Source: an uncultured Clostridia bacterium (lineage in GTDB: Bacteria > Bacillota > Clostridia > TANB77 > CAG-508). Taken from it: a DNA stretch of 32,098 bases. Below the pieces are notes generated by a model. The model was not told the DNA's origin. It made no database searches and was given only the letters and a program-made list of their open reading frames with translations. Position 1 is the stretch's first letter, and each line of letters begins with the position of its first letter. The stretch lies in NCBI GenBank assembly GCA_904387305.1, contig CAJFLB010000021.1:1-32098 (forward strand), in the 5' to 3' direction. The position numbers and the translations under genes are program-made. Positions 14,273-23,106 of this stretch are shown here, piece after piece.

Positions 14273-14470
14273 TTATGCTCTCTTTACTTTTCCATCTCTT
14301 AAACATTTAGCACATACATAAATTCTTTTTGTTTCACCATTTTCTGTAACTTTAACACTTCTTAAATTTGGTTTCCAAGTACGTGGTGATCTTTTACTAA
14401 TATGAGAACGTGTAATGCTAAGTTTATTTCCATGATTAACTGATTTTTCGCATATTGCACATTTAGCCAT
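14273..14470 (-). CDS. rpmB: 50S ribosomal protein L28
   Basis: L28 is a small protein of the large ribosomal subunit. The ATG at 14470 begins MAKCAICEKS, the usual L28 start; a GTG twelve bases earlier overlaps the AGGAGG site and is rejected. This gives 65 residues. Two CxxC pairs (Cys-Ala-Ile-Cys near the start, Cys-Ala-Lys-Cys near the end) form the zinc-ribbon version of L28 rather than the cysteine-free zinc-starvation paralogue. The HISKRSPRTWKPNLRSV block binds rRNA. It converges on spoVM and is divergent from tig. Confidence 0.96.
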   Translation of the reverse strand: MAKCAICEKSVNHGNKLSITRSHISKRSPRTWKPNLRSVKVTENGETKRIYVCAKCLRDGKVKRA

Positions 14471-14573
14471 TCTTAATTGCACCTCCTAATTTTTAAAATA
14501 AACTGACTATTAACAAGTTTAACACAAAAGTATGAAAAAAACAAGTATTTTTTTAAAAAATATTTAAAAATCC

Positions 14574-14601
14574 TTGCAAATTAGGAAAAATGTGGTATAA
14601 T
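14574..14601 (+). promoter_or_regulatory. Promoter of tig
   Basis: TTGCAA at 14574-14579, a 16-base spacer and TATAAT at 14596-14601 with TG at the extended -10 position. Confidence 0.7.
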
Positions 14602-14641
14602 AATTAAGCTATATGATGAATAAAGAAAGGATTGAATAAGA

Positions 14642-15928
14642 ATGGAATGTAAAGTAGAAAAAACAAAAAACGCAAATGAAGTAAAATTAAATGTAACAAT
14701 AGAAGCTAAAAAATTTGATGAGGCTATTAAAAAAGTATATTTTAAAAGTGCAAAATATTTTAATATTCCTGGATTTAGAAAAGGAAAAGCACCAATGAAT
14801 ATTGTTGAAAAATATTATGGAAAAGAAATATTCTATGAAGATGCTTTTAACGAAGTTGTTCCAGAAGAACTAGAAAAAGCAGTAGAAGAAAATAAATTAC
14901 AAGTTGTTAGTAGACCTGATATAGAAGTAACACAAATCGGACAAGGACAAGATTTAATTTTTACAGCAGTATTCCAAACAAAACCAGAAGCAGAACTTGG
15001 AAAATATAAAGGTGTAGAAATTAAAAAAATAGAATATAAAGTAACAGACGAAGATATAGAACATGAATTAGGACATATGCAAGAACATAATTCAAGATTA
15101 ATATCTGTAGAAGATAGACCTGTAGAAAAAGGAGATATTGCAAATATTAATTTTGAAGGATTTGTAGATGGTGTTGCTTTTGAAGGTGGAAAAGCAGAAA
15201 ACCATGACTTAGAAATTGGAAGCAATACATTTATACCAGGATTTGAAGATCAAATTATTGGAATGAAAATTGATGAAGAAAAAGATATCAAAGTAAAATT
15301 CCCAGATGAGTATTTTTCAAAAGATTTAGCTGGAAAAGATGCTACATTCAAAGTAAAAGTAAATGAAATCAAGAAAAAAGAATTACCAACATTAGATGAT
15401 GAATTTGCAAAAGATGTTAGCGAATTCGATACATTAAAAGAATTAAAAGAAAGTATTAAAGAAAAACAACAAAAACAAAATGATGAAAGAGCCAAATATG
15501 AAACACAAGATGCTGTTATGAAAGCAGTATGTGAAAATGTAAAAGTAGATATTCCATCAGGAATGATTGAAACAGAAACAGAAAATATGATAAAAGATAT
15601 GGAACAAAGATTAGCATATCAAGGATTAAAATTAGACCAATATCTTCAAATGATGGGTAAAACAAGAGAAGAAATGCAAAAAGAATATGAGCCTCAAGCA
15701 ATTGAAGCAATTAAATCTCGTTTAGCAATAGAAGCAGTTATCAAAGCTGAAAAAATAGAGGTAGCAGATATTGATGTAGAAGAAAAAATGAAAGAAATGG
15801 CTAAAAATTATGGTAGAGAAAATGATGAAGAATTCATGAAAAATGAAAATGTAAGAAATTACATCAAACAAGGATTAGAATCAGAAAAAGCACTAGAATT
15901 TTTAGTAGAAAATGCAAAAATAAAATAG
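14642..15928 (+). CDS. tig: Trigger factor
   Basis: Ribosome-associated chaperone that receives nascent chains at the tunnel exit and has peptidyl-prolyl isomerase activity. At 428 residues it is full length. The ribosome-docking signature GFRKGKAP lies at residues 44-51. The FKBP-type isomerase domain occupies about 150-240 (GDIANINFEGFVDG, then the LEIGSNTFIPGFEDQ block). The C-terminal half is the helical substrate-binding cradle, with many Lys/Glu heptads. It precedes clpP and clpX, a linkage conserved in many bacteria (tig-clpP-clpX), but here each gene has its own spacer, and tig ends at a terminator. Confidence 0.97.
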   Translation: MECKVEKTKNANEVKLNVTIEAKKFDEAIKKVYFKSAKYFNIPGFRKGKAPMNIVEKYYGKEIFYEDAFNEVVPEELEKAVEENKLQVVSRPDIEVTQIGQGQDLIFTAVFQTKPEAELGKYKGVEIKKIEYKVTDEDIEHELGHMQEHNSRLISVEDRPVEKGDIANINFEGFVDGVAFEGGKAENHDLEIGSNTFIPGFEDQIIGMKIDEEKDIKVKFPDEYFSKDLAGKDATFKVKVNEIKKKELPTLDDEFAKDVSEFDTLKELKESIKEKQQKQNDERAKYETQDAVMKAVCENVKVDIPSGMIETETENMIKDMEQRLAYQGLKLDQYLQMMGKTREEMQKEYEPQAIEAIKSRLAIEAVIKAEKIEVADIDVEEKMKEMAKNYGRENDEEFMKNENVRNYIKQGLESEKALEFLVENAKIK

Positions 15929-15941
15929 AATAAAATCATAA

Positions 15942-15990
15942 AAGGTTGGGGTGTTAAATGTCATAGTTAAATTTTAACCCCAGCTTTTTT
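15942..15990 (+). terminator. Terminator after tig
   Basis: The GTTGGGGTGTTAAA region pairs with TTTTAACCCCAGC with one wobble and a bulge, and TTTTTT follows. The rest of the spacer to clpP (to 16166) shows no gene and no convincing CtsR-type direct repeat. Confidence 0.75.
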
Positions 15991-16166
15991 GACAATTAGA
16001 AATCGGTAGCATATAGTTATTATGATTGTCAAAAGAAAATATAATTACAAATAATAAGATAATTCATTTTAGAAATGGCATAACTTAGATGGAAAAAATT
16101 ATACAACGAATCACTTTGACAATGATGATAATATGGATGTAAAAAGTTTTTAAGGAGGAATTTTAT

Positions 16167-16772
16167 ATGTTAGAAAAAGCAAGTTTAGTACCTTATGTTA
16201 TAGAACAAACAAGTAAAGGAGAAAGATCTTATGACATTTTCTCAAGACTATTAAAAGACAGAATTATCTTTTTAGGTGAAGATGTAAATGCAACAACAGC
16301 AAGTTTAGTAATTGCACAATTATTATTCTTAGAATCAGAAGATCCTGATAAAGATATCAATTTATATATTAACTCACCAGGAGGTTCTATTACAGACGGA
16401 ATGGGAATTATAGATACAATGAATTATATCAAGTGCCCAGTATCAACAATCTGTATAGGAATGGCAGCTAGTATGGGAGCAGCATTATTAGCTGCAGGTG
16501 AAAAAGGAAAGAGATTTGCAACACCAAATGCAGAAATTTTAATTCACCAACCACTAATTGGTGGTGGCGGACTTTCAGGTCAAGCAACAGAAATCAAAAT
16601 TCATGCAGATCATTTAGTAAAAACAAGAGAAAAATTAAATAAATTCTTAAGTGAGAGAACAGGTCAGACAGTTGAACAAATTCAAAAAGATACAGAAAGA
16701 GATAATTATATGACAGCAGAAGAAGCTTTGAATTATGGATTAATAGATGGAATTATGGACAAAAGAAAATAA
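16167..16772 (+). CDS. clpP: ATP-dependent Clp protease proteolytic subunit
   Basis: ClpP forms the tetradecameric serine-protease chamber fed by ClpX or ClpC. The ATG at 16167 follows TAAGGAGG, and the product is 201 residues. The triad is Ser102 in GMAASMGAA, His127 in ILIHQPL and Asp179 in DTERDN. Between His127 and GQATEI there is a glycine-rich stretch (IGGGGLSG) three residues longer than in the E. coli and Bacillus proteins as I recall them. The N-terminal axial-loop region (about 1-20) is present without an obvious long propeptide. clpX follows after about 250 bases that include a structured repeat. Confidence 0.97.
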   Translation: MLEKASLVPYVIEQTSKGERSYDIFSRLLKDRIIFLGEDVNATTASLVIAQLLFLESEDPDKDINLYINSPGGSITDGMGIIDTMNYIKCPVSTICIGMAASMGAALLAAGEKGKRFATPNAEILIHQPLIGGGGLSGQATEIKIHADHLVKTREKLNKFLSERTGQTVEQIQKDTERDNYMTAEEALNYGLIDGIMDKRK

Positions 16773-16840
16773 ATAAAATCTTTTTATATAGAATGAATAG
16801 ATAAAAATTAGTGTATAATAACTATTAAATTTAATATAAT

Positions 16841-16921
16841 ATAAGGAAAGCGTGCGGTAGCAAAATCAAAGATTTTGACGCATAAATGTGAAGACAGTTT
16901 CACAGTACTTCACAAATATAA
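16841..16921 (+). repeat. Structured intergenic repeat, copy 3 (clpP-clpX spacer)
   Basis: ATAAGGAAAGCGTGCG leads into a hairpin with outer pair TGCG (16853-16856) and CGCA (16879-16882), and inner pair CAAAATC (16861-16867) and GATTTTG (16871-16877) around AAA. The second hairpin is GTGAAG (16888-16893) with CTTCAC (16908-16913). Confidence 0.75.
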
Positions 16922-16935
16922 AAAGCTTAACCTTG

Positions 16936-16990
16936 TTGCATACGAAAAAATTTATATGTGTTCAAGATAAAGAAAAATTTTTCTATGCAA
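16936..16990 (+). repeat. Imperfect long hairpin upstream of clpX
   Basis: TTGCATA (16936-16942) pairs with TATGCAA (16984-16990), and the adjoining A-rich and T-rich parts (GAAAAA with TTTTTC) extend the stem imperfectly. The right arm TTTTTCTATGCAATAA resembles the TTTTTCCTATACAAGAA arm upstream of gatB. Confidence 0.5.
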
Positions 16991-17023
16991 TAAAAAAGAT
17001 TTTAGGAAGGAATGAAAAAATAA

Positions 17024-18346
17024 ATGGCAAAAAATGATGTACCAAAAAGTGTAAGATGTTCATTTTGTGGTAAGGCACAAGAAAATGTTAGAAAAATTGT
17101 TGCGGGTCCAGGTGTATATATTTGTGATGAATGTATAGATCTTTGCAATAGTATTATAGAAGCAGAATTATATGATGATGATAAAGCAGGATATACATTA
17201 AATGAATTAAATGATATTCCAAGCCCAAGAGAAATCAAAAAAGTATTAGATGATTATGTTATTGGGCAAGAAGATGCCAAAAAGACATTATCTGTTGCAG
17301 TGTATAACCATTATAAAAGAATTGCTCATGAAGAATATGCAAGCAAAGATGATGATGTAGAAATCCAAAAAAGTAATATTTTATTATTAGGACCAACTGG
17401 CTGTGGAAAAACATTATTAGCAAGGACATTAGCAAGAATATTAGATGTTCCATTTGCAATCGCAGATGCAACAACACTTACAGAAGCTGGATATGTTGGA
17501 GAAGATGTTGAAAATATCTTATTAAAATTAATTCAGGCAGCAGATGGAGATGTGCAAAAAGCAGAAAAGGGTATTATCTATATAGATGAAATTGATAAAA
17601 TAACTAGAAAATCAGAAAATCCATCAATTACAAGAGATGTTAGTGGAGAAGGGGTTCAACAAGCTTTATTAAAAATTATAGAAGGAACCATAGCATCAGT
17701 ACCACCACAAGGAGGAAGAAAACATCCTAATCAAGAATTAATACAAATTAATACAGAAAATATACTAATTATTTGTGGAGGAGCATTTGAAGGATTAGAA
17801 AATATCATAAAAGATAGAACAGGAAAAAAATCTATCGGATTTGGTTCTAAAATTGAAAGTACAAAAGATATTAGTCAATATGAAGTTTTTAAAGAATTAT
17901 TACCACAAGATTTGCTAAAATTTGGTTTAATTCCAGAATTTATTGGAAGATTACCAATTGTGGCTACATTACAGGAATTAGATAGAAATGCATTAATCGA
18001 AATATTGAAAGAACCTAAAAATTCATTAATTAAACAATATCAAAAATTATTTGAAATTGATGGGGTAGAATTAATATTTGAAGAAGATGCGTTAGGTGCT
18101 ATTGTTGATAAAGCAATAGAAAGAAAAACAGGGGCAAGAGGATTGCGTTCAATTATTGAGGAAAGAATGAGAGATATCATGTTTGATATTCCATCAAATC
18201 CAAATATTGAAAAATGTATTATTACAAAACAAACAATATTAGATAATGAAGCACCAGATATTATTATTAATACGAATAAACAAAAACAACAAAAAGGTAA
18301 GAAAAAAAGACAAGTGCCAGAAAATGAAGAAAAAGAAACAGCTTAG
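17024..18346 (+). CDS. clpX: ATP-dependent unfoldase ClpX
   Basis: AAA+ hexamer that unfolds substrates and threads them into ClpP. The 440-residue product has the N-terminal zinc-binding domain (Cys12, Cys15, Cys34, Cys37), Walker A GPTGCGKT (123-130), the pore loop in AGYVGED and Walker [11 protein letters not shown]. The sensor-2 region is [11 protein letters not shown]. The C-terminal tail (about 420-440) is a short Lys/Gln/Glu-rich extension. The nearest good Shine-Dalgarno (AGGAAGG) is 13 bases from the ATG, longer than usual; between them lies a tiny ATG-AAA-AAA-TAA frame directly abutting the real start, which could couple translation (inference). A terminator follows. Confidence 0.97.
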   Translation: MAKNDVPKSVRCSFCGKAQENVRKIVAGPGVYICDECIDLCNSIIEAELYDDDKAGYTLNELNDIPSPREIKKVLDDYVIGQEDAKKTLSVAVYNHYKRIAHEEYASKDDDVEIQKSNILLLGPTGCGKTLLARTLARILDVPFAIADATTLTEAGYVGEDVENILLKLIQAADGDVQKAEKGIIYIDEIDKITRKSENPSITRDVSGEGVQQALLKIIEGTIASVPPQGGRKHPNQELIQINTENILIICGGAFEGLENIIKDRTGKKSIGFGSKIESTKDISQYEVFKELLPQDLLKFGLIPEFIGRLPIVATLQELDRNALIEILKEPKNSLIKQYQKLFEIDGVELIFEEDALGAIVDKAIERKTGARGLRSIIEERMRDIMFDIPSNPNIEKCIITKQTILDNEAPDIIINTNKQKQQKGKKKRQVPENEEKETA

Positions 18347-18354
18347 AAATTTAT

Positions 18355-18393
18355 GAACTACTTTTGATATAAAATCAAGAGTAGTTCTTTTCT
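18355..18393 (+). terminator. Terminator after clpX
   Basis: GAACTACTTTTGAT pairs with ATCAAGAGTAGTTC with one mismatch across the loop ATAAA, and TTTTCT follows. The following spacer to 18599 has no gene. It contains GAAGGTGTATGAT (about 18524-18536), identical to the left end of repeat copy 1, perhaps a remnant. Confidence 0.8.
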
Positions 18394-18599
18394 ATTAAGA
18401 AAGGCTACAAGCACTCCAATTACATTCGTCATTTATAAAAATAAATATACAAGAACTCGTTTAATAGTAAATATCTTTATAACTGAATGAAGTTTATGTA
18501 GAAATTTAAGTTGAAATAACCGAAGGTGTATGATATAAATAATAATATGTAATAAATAAAAATTGTAATAACATAAAAAATAATTTTGAAGGGGTATTC

Positions 18600-20852
18600 A
18601 TGGTAGCAGAAGTCATTATCAATAGAGGAGCAAAAAAATTAAATAGAACCTTTGACTATAATATACCAAAGGAATTAGAAGAACTAATATTAGTAGGAAG
18701 TAAAGTATTAGTTCCTTTTGGTAATGGAGGAAAATTAACAGAAGCATTTGTAGTAGGAATCAAGGAAACATCAGCTTTTGAAGTAAAAGATATTGCAAAA
18801 TTAGAAGAAAACTTAACAGATAAACAAATAGATTTAGCAAAATGGATGGCAAAGAGATACTTTTGCAATGTATCTGATTGTATCAAATTAATGTTAACAC
18901 CAGGAACAAGAAATAAAAATAAAGAAAAAAGAATCCAAGATAAAACAATCAATTGTGTATATCTAAAAAAAGATAGAGAAGAGATTGATTTTGAAATAGA
19001 AACTGAGAAAATAAAATCAGAAAAACAAAAAAGAGTATTAAATTTTATAAAAGACAATGAAGGGGGAACTGTACCAGAAATTGAAATGTTTACAGATTGT
19101 GCAAGAGGTATTGTTAATACATTAGTAAAGAATGGCTATTTAGAAATTGTAGAGAAAAAGGTAGAAAGAAATCCACTATTAGGTAGAGAGTGTGAAAAAA
19201 CATATAAATTAAATCTAACAGAAGAACAAGAAAAAGCCTATAAAAATATAGAAGAAGTCATAGACAATAAGCAATATCAACAATTTTTGTTATATGGTGT
19301 GACAGGTTCTGGAAAAACAGAAGTATATCTACAATTAATTGAAAAAGTATTGAACATTGGTAAAAATGCGATTGTACTAGTCCCAGAAATATCGTTGACA
19401 CCACAGATGCTAGACAGATTTATTTCACGATTTGGAAAAGAAGAGATTGCCATTTTACATAGTAAATTATCTATTGGTGAAAGACATGATGAATGGGAAA
19501 GAATACGAGAAAAAAAGGCAAGAATTGTTATAGGAGCAAGGTCTGCTATATTTGCACCAATTGAAAATATCGGAATCATTATTATAGATGAAGAACATGA
19601 TAGTTCCTATAAATCAGAAACCAATCCAAGGTATAATGCTAAAGAAATTGCAAAGGTCTTAGCAAAAGAAAATCAAGCACCATTGGTATTAGGAAGTGCA
19701 ACACCAGATATGACAACATTTTATCATGCGACAGATGAAGATGAATTTGGAAATACCAAAATCAAACTATTAACTCTTACAAAAAGAGCTAATCAATCTT
19801 CACTTCCAAAAGTGGAAATTATTGATTTGAAACAAGAATTAGCAAATGGAAACCGTTCAATGCTTAGTATGGAGTTATATAATTGTATTGAAGAAAATCT
19901 AAAACAAAAAAGACAAACAATCTTGTTTTTAAATAGAAGAGGATATTCTACATTTATCATGTGCAGAAATTGTGGGTATACAGTAAAATGCCCAAACTGT
20001 AATATTAGTATGACATATCACAGTTATGAAAGAAAATTAAAATGTCATTATTGTGGACATGAAGAAAATATTGTTACGGTTTGTCCAGAATGTCATAGTG
20101 ATAAAATTCGATATTTTGGAACTGGAACGCAAAAGTTAGAACAAGAAATTCATAAACAATTTCCAGAAGCATCAACCATTCGAATGGACATCGATACAGT
20201 GACAAAAAAGAATTCACATGAAGTAATTTTAAACACATTTAAAAATGAGAATATTGATATTTTGATTGGAACACAAATGGTAGTAAAAGGACATCATTTT
20301 CCAAATGTCACATTAGTTGGTGTTATTGCAGCAGATAGTTCTTTAAATATTGATGATTATCGAGCAAATGAAAGAACCTTTCAAATCTTAACACAAGTAG
20401 CTGGAAGAGCAGGAAGGGAAAATCTACCAGGAAAAGTTGTTATTCAGACATATAATCCAGATAATTTTAGTATTATTTGTGCACAAAAACAAAATTATGA
20501 CTTGTTTTATGAAACAGAGATTGCGCTAAGAAGACAGTTGAAATATCCGCCATTTTGCGATATAATATTGATTGGATTGAATAGTTATCAAGAAACAGAA
20601 ATAAAAAATGTATCTAGTAAAATATATCAATATTTAGAACAAAGATTAAACAAAGAAGAATTTAAAGTTTTAAGACCAATGCCTTGTCCAATTGATAGAA
20701 TTCAAAATCGATATAGGTGGAGAATTATCATAAAAGGAAAGATGACAGAAGAGGCAAATGAAATTTTAAATGCTTGTTTAAAAGATATATATCAGGAAAA
20801 TATAAAAGATACGAGGATTGCAATTGATATCAATCCAAACAATATGAGTTAA
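18600..20852 (+). CDS. priA: Primosomal protein N' (PriA helicase)
   Basis: PriA recognises stalled forks and D-loops and restarts replication by loading the primosome. The 750-residue product contains the N-terminal 3'-DNA-binding domain, then the helicase core with Walker A GVTGSGKT (233-240) and DEEH box (330-333). The paired zinc motifs begin CRNCGYTVKCPNC and continue CHYCGHEE ... CPECHS. Helicase motifs VVKGHHFPNV and QVAGRAGR follow. The ATG follows GAAGGGG. Priming, deformylase and formyltransferase genes priA-def-fmt run together here with spacers of 18 and 41 bases, as in many Firmicutes. Confidence 0.97.
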   Translation: MVAEVIINRGAKKLNRTFDYNIPKELEELILVGSKVLVPFGNGGKLTEAFVVGIKETSAFEVKDIAKLEENLTDKQIDLAKWMAKRYFCNVSDCIKLMLTPGTRNKNKEKRIQDKTINCVYLKKDREEIDFEIETEKIKSEKQKRVLNFIKDNEGGTVPEIEMFTDCARGIVNTLVKNGYLEIVEKKVERNPLLGRECEKTYKLNLTEEQEKAYKNIEEVIDNKQYQQFLLYGVTGSGKTEVYLQLIEKVLNIGKNAIVLVPEISLTPQMLDRFISRFGKEEIAILHSKLSIGERHDEWERIREKKARIVIGARSAIFAPIENIGIIIIDEEHDSSYKSETNPRYNAKEIAKVLAKENQAPLVLGSATPDMTTFYHATDEDEFGNTKIKLLTLTKRANQSSLPKVEIIDLKQELANGNRSMLSMELYNCIEENLKQKRQTILFLNRRGYSTFIMCRNCGYTVKCPNCNISMTYHSYERKLKCHYCGHEENIVTVCPECHSDKIRYFGTGTQKLEQEIHKQFPEASTIRMDIDTVTKKNSHEVILNTFKNENIDILIGTQMVVKGHHFPNVTLVGVIAADSSLNIDDYRANERTFQILTQVAGRAGRENLPGKVVIQTYNPDNFSIICAQKQNYDLFYETEIALRRQLKYPPFCDIILIGLNSYQETEIKNVSSKIYQYLEQRLNKEEFKVLRPMPCPIDRIQNRYRWRIIIKGKMTEEANEILNACLKDIYQENIKDTRIAIDINPNNMS

Positions 20853-20870
20853 TGAAAGGAAGGAATATAG

Positions 20871-21356
20871 ATGGCAATTAGAAATTTAAGATATCAAGGA
20901 GATGAAATTCTAAAGAAAAAATCAAGAGAAGTTCCAGAAGAAGATATTGCAAGCGAAAAAATACAATCTTTAATTGATGATATGATAGAAACGATGCATA
21001 AATATGATGGAGTGGGACTAGCTGCTGTTCAAGTTGGTGTATTAAAAAGAATTGTGGTAATTGATTTATATGATGACCATGGACCAATTGTATTAATTAA
21101 TCCTATTATCATAAAAACAAAAGGAGAACAAGAAGTAGATGAAGGATGTTTGAGTTTTCCAAATGAATTTGCAAAAGTAATCAGACCAGCAGAAGTGGTA
21201 GCAGAATATACGGATAGAGAGGGAAAACGAATGAGAGTAAAAGCAAAAGAGTTATTGGCACAAGCTATTTCACATGAACTTGACCACTTAGAAGGAGAAT
21301 TATTTATTGATAAAATTATTCCAGGAACTTTAGAGTATATTGAACCAGAAAAATAA
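20871..21356 (+). CDS. def: Peptide deformylase
   Basis: Removes the formyl group from the N-terminal methionine of nascent proteins. The 161-residue product has the three metal and active-site motifs: GVGLAAVQ (47-54, Val in place of the more common Pro), EGCLS (Cys93) and HELDH (His135, Glu136, His139). The ATG has GAAAGGAAGG upstream. It lies between priA and fmt; Fmt adds the formyl group that this enzyme later removes, and the fhs product downstream supplies 10-formyl-tetrahydrofolate. Confidence 0.97.
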   Translation: MAIRNLRYQGDEILKKKSREVPEEDIASEKIQSLIDDMIETMHKYDGVGLAAVQVGVLKRIVVIDLYDDHGPIVLINPIIIKTKGEQEVDEGCLSFPNEFAKVIRPAEVVAEYTDREGKRMRVKAKELLAQAISHELDHLEGELFIDKIIPGTLEYIEPEK

Positions 21357-21397
21357 GAAAAGCAGATTTTTCTATACAATAAGAAAAGGAGAAAAGT

Positions 21398-22354
21398 ATG
21401 AAAATTGTATTTATGGGAACACCTGATTTTGCGGAGGAAAGTTTAAAAGCAATCTATGAAGCTGGTCACGAAATTGTAGGTGTGGTAACAAATCCAGATA
21501 GGCCAAAAGGAAGAGGAATGAAAATGATTCCAAGTCCTGTAAAAGAATTTGCAATAGAAAAGAATTTAACAATTTATCAACCAGAAAAAGTAAAAAATAA
21601 TGAAGAATTTGTAAATGCGTTAAAAGCATTAAAACCTGATGTAATTTGTGTAGTAGCTTATGGAAAAATCTTACCAAAAAAAATATTAGATATTCCACCA
21701 TATGGTTGTATTAATGTTCATGCATCATTATTACCTCAATATAGGGGGGCAGCACCTGTTCAATGGGCAGTATTAAATGGAGACAAAACAACAGGTGTTA
21801 CAACCATGTATATGGATGTTGGAATGGATACTGGAGACATGATATTAAAACAAGAAGTGCAAATTGGTGAAGAAGAAACAACAGGAGAGTTATGGGATAG
21901 ATTAAAAGTAATTGGAGGAAAGTTATTGGTAGAAACGTTAAACCAAATTGAAAAAGGAATAGCTCCAAGAGAAAAACAAGGAAAAGATTTTACAGTCGCA
22001 CCAATGTTATCAAAAGATATGGCAAAAATTGATTGGAACCATAAAACAGCTGAAGAAATTAAAAATTTGGTTAGGGGATTAAATCCTATCATGGGAGCCT
22101 ATACATTTTTGAATGGAAAAAAGATAAAATTTTGGAAAGTAAAAGTAGCAGGCGAAGATGAAATATATGCAGAGAATTTAGGTTTTTTAACAAATGGTAC
22201 AGTGATTGTATCAGATCCTAAAGATGGTATATTTGTAAAATGCAAAGATGGTATCTTAAAAGTTTTAGAGATACAAGGCGAAAATGCCAAAAGAATGTCA
22301 ATACAAGATTATTTAAGGGGAAATTCAATACAAGAATTTGATGTTTTTGAATAA
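21398..22354 (+). CDS. fmt: Methionyl-tRNA formyltransferase
   Basis: Transfers a formyl group from 10-formyltetrahydrofolate to Met-tRNA of the initiator. The 318-residue product has the family signature around the catalytic residues Asn106, His108 (INVHASLLPQYRGAAP) and Asp144 (DVGMDTGD), identical in position to the E. coli enzyme. The C-terminal OB-like tRNA-binding domain covers about 208-310. The ATG follows AAAGGAG. The stop codon TAA (22352-22354) is already part of a 16-bp terminator stem. No rsmB follows, unlike in Bacillus. Confidence 0.97.
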   Translation: MKIVFMGTPDFAEESLKAIYEAGHEIVGVVTNPDRPKGRGMKMIPSPVKEFAIEKNLTIYQPEKVKNNEEFVNALKALKPDVICVVAYGKILPKKILDIPPYGCINVHASLLPQYRGAAPVQWAVLNGDKTTGVTTMYMDVGMDTGDMILKQEVQIGEEETTGELWDRLKVIGGKLLVETLNQIEKGIAPREKQGKDFTVAPMLSKDMAKIDWNHKTAEEIKNLVRGLNPIMGAYTFLNGKKIKFWKVKVAGEDEIYAENLGFLTNGTVIVSDPKDGIFVKCKDGILKVLEIQGENAKRMSIQDYLRGNSIQEFDVFE

Positions 22355-22392
22355 AGGTTGCCAATGGGGACGTCCCATTGGCAACCTTTTTC
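22353..22392 (+). terminator. Terminator after fmt, containing a GGGGACGT motif
   Basis: Perfect 16-bp stem with arms 22353-22368 and 22374-22389 and loop GACGT, then TTTTTC. The inner sequence CCAATGGGGACGTCCC resembles the core of the palindromic repeats. Confidence 0.9.
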
Positions 22393-22421
22393 TTAAAAAA
22401 GTGTAAATATTGTGAAAATGG

Positions 22422-22450
22422 TTGTAAATTTAAGAAAAAATTGATATACT
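22422..22450 (+). promoter_or_regulatory. Promoter of the asp23 operon
   Basis: TTGTAA at 22422-22427, a 17-base spacer and TATACT at 22445-22450 with TG at the extended -10 position. Confidence 0.65.
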
Positions 22451-22480
22451 TATATGGAAAAAATAAGTATATCTTTTTTT
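22443..22480 (+). promoter_or_regulatory. Palindrome overlapping the asp23 -10 and followed by a T run
   Basis: GATATACTTAT (22443-22453) and ATAAGTATATC (22463-22473) are perfect inverse arms across 9 bases, then TTTTTTT. It could be an operator over the -10, or a terminator that stops read-through from fmt. The leader from about 22457 would start inside it. Confidence 0.5.
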
Positions 22481-22555
22481 AAATTAGAAAAGATATATAG
22501 ATTTTTCAAAAAGCGAGATTTGTTCGTATAAAAAATTGAACAAGGAGGAATTGAT

Positions 22556-23014
22556 ATGGAAGAAGAAAACAAAAACATAGAAAATGGGGAAGTTGTAGAA
22601 TTAGATGAAGAAATAAAAACAGAAAATGAAGGAATTCAGATATCAAGTGATGTTGTGGCTGTTATAGCAGGTGTTGCTGTTTCAGAAGTACAAGGGGTAT
22701 CAGGAATGTCTGGAGGATTTGCGGGAGGAATTACTGAAGTATTAAGTGGAAAGAAAAATTTGGCAAAAGGAATTAAAGTAGAAATTACTGAAGGGATAGC
22801 TAAGATAGATGTGAACATTATTGTAGAATATGGTTCAAGAATACCTGATGTAGCTTTTGAAATACAAAACAGAGTAAAAAAATCAGTAGAAAATATGACA
22901 GGATTAAAAGTAGAAGAAGTTAACGTACATGTTCAAGGAGTTAATACAGATGCAGTTATGAACGAAAAAGAAGAGCAAGAAGTAACTGAAGAAAATAATT
23001 CTGATGAGAATTAA
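22556..23014 (+). CDS. asp23: Asp23/Gls24 family envelope stress protein
   Basis: Small membrane-associated protein of the alkaline-shock family, held at the membrane by AmaP in staphylococci (family knowledge). The 152-residue product has an acidic N-terminus and the Asp23 core (about residues 28-125) with VVAVIAGVAVSEVQGVSGMSGG and IVEYGSRIPDVAFEIQ. An acidic Glu/Asn tail follows. The ATG follows CAAGGAGG. It opens an operon-like run asp23-amaP-DUF2273-nusB-xseA, a gene order often found in clostridia. The palindromic promoter upstream suggests regulated expression. Confidence 0.92.
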   Translation: MEEENKNIENGEVVELDEEIKTENEGIQISSDVVAVIAGVAVSEVQGVSGMSGGFAGGITEVLSGKKNLAKGIKVEITEGIAKIDVNIIVEYGSRIPDVAFEIQNRVKKSVENMTGLKVEEVNVHVQGVNTDAVMNEKEEQEVTEENNSDEN

Positions 23015-23106
23015 AAAAACTATGAATAGAAAATTATAAAAAATAATCAACAATAAAAATTGTAATAGAGATTGTATTTAAGAAAAAAATAAAGGAGAAG
23101 AAAAAA

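Noticed and set aside
15991..16166. A CtsR operator upstream of clpP
   Set aside because: No tandem heptamer of the GGTCAAA type was found; only a weak TTGACA without a matching -10.
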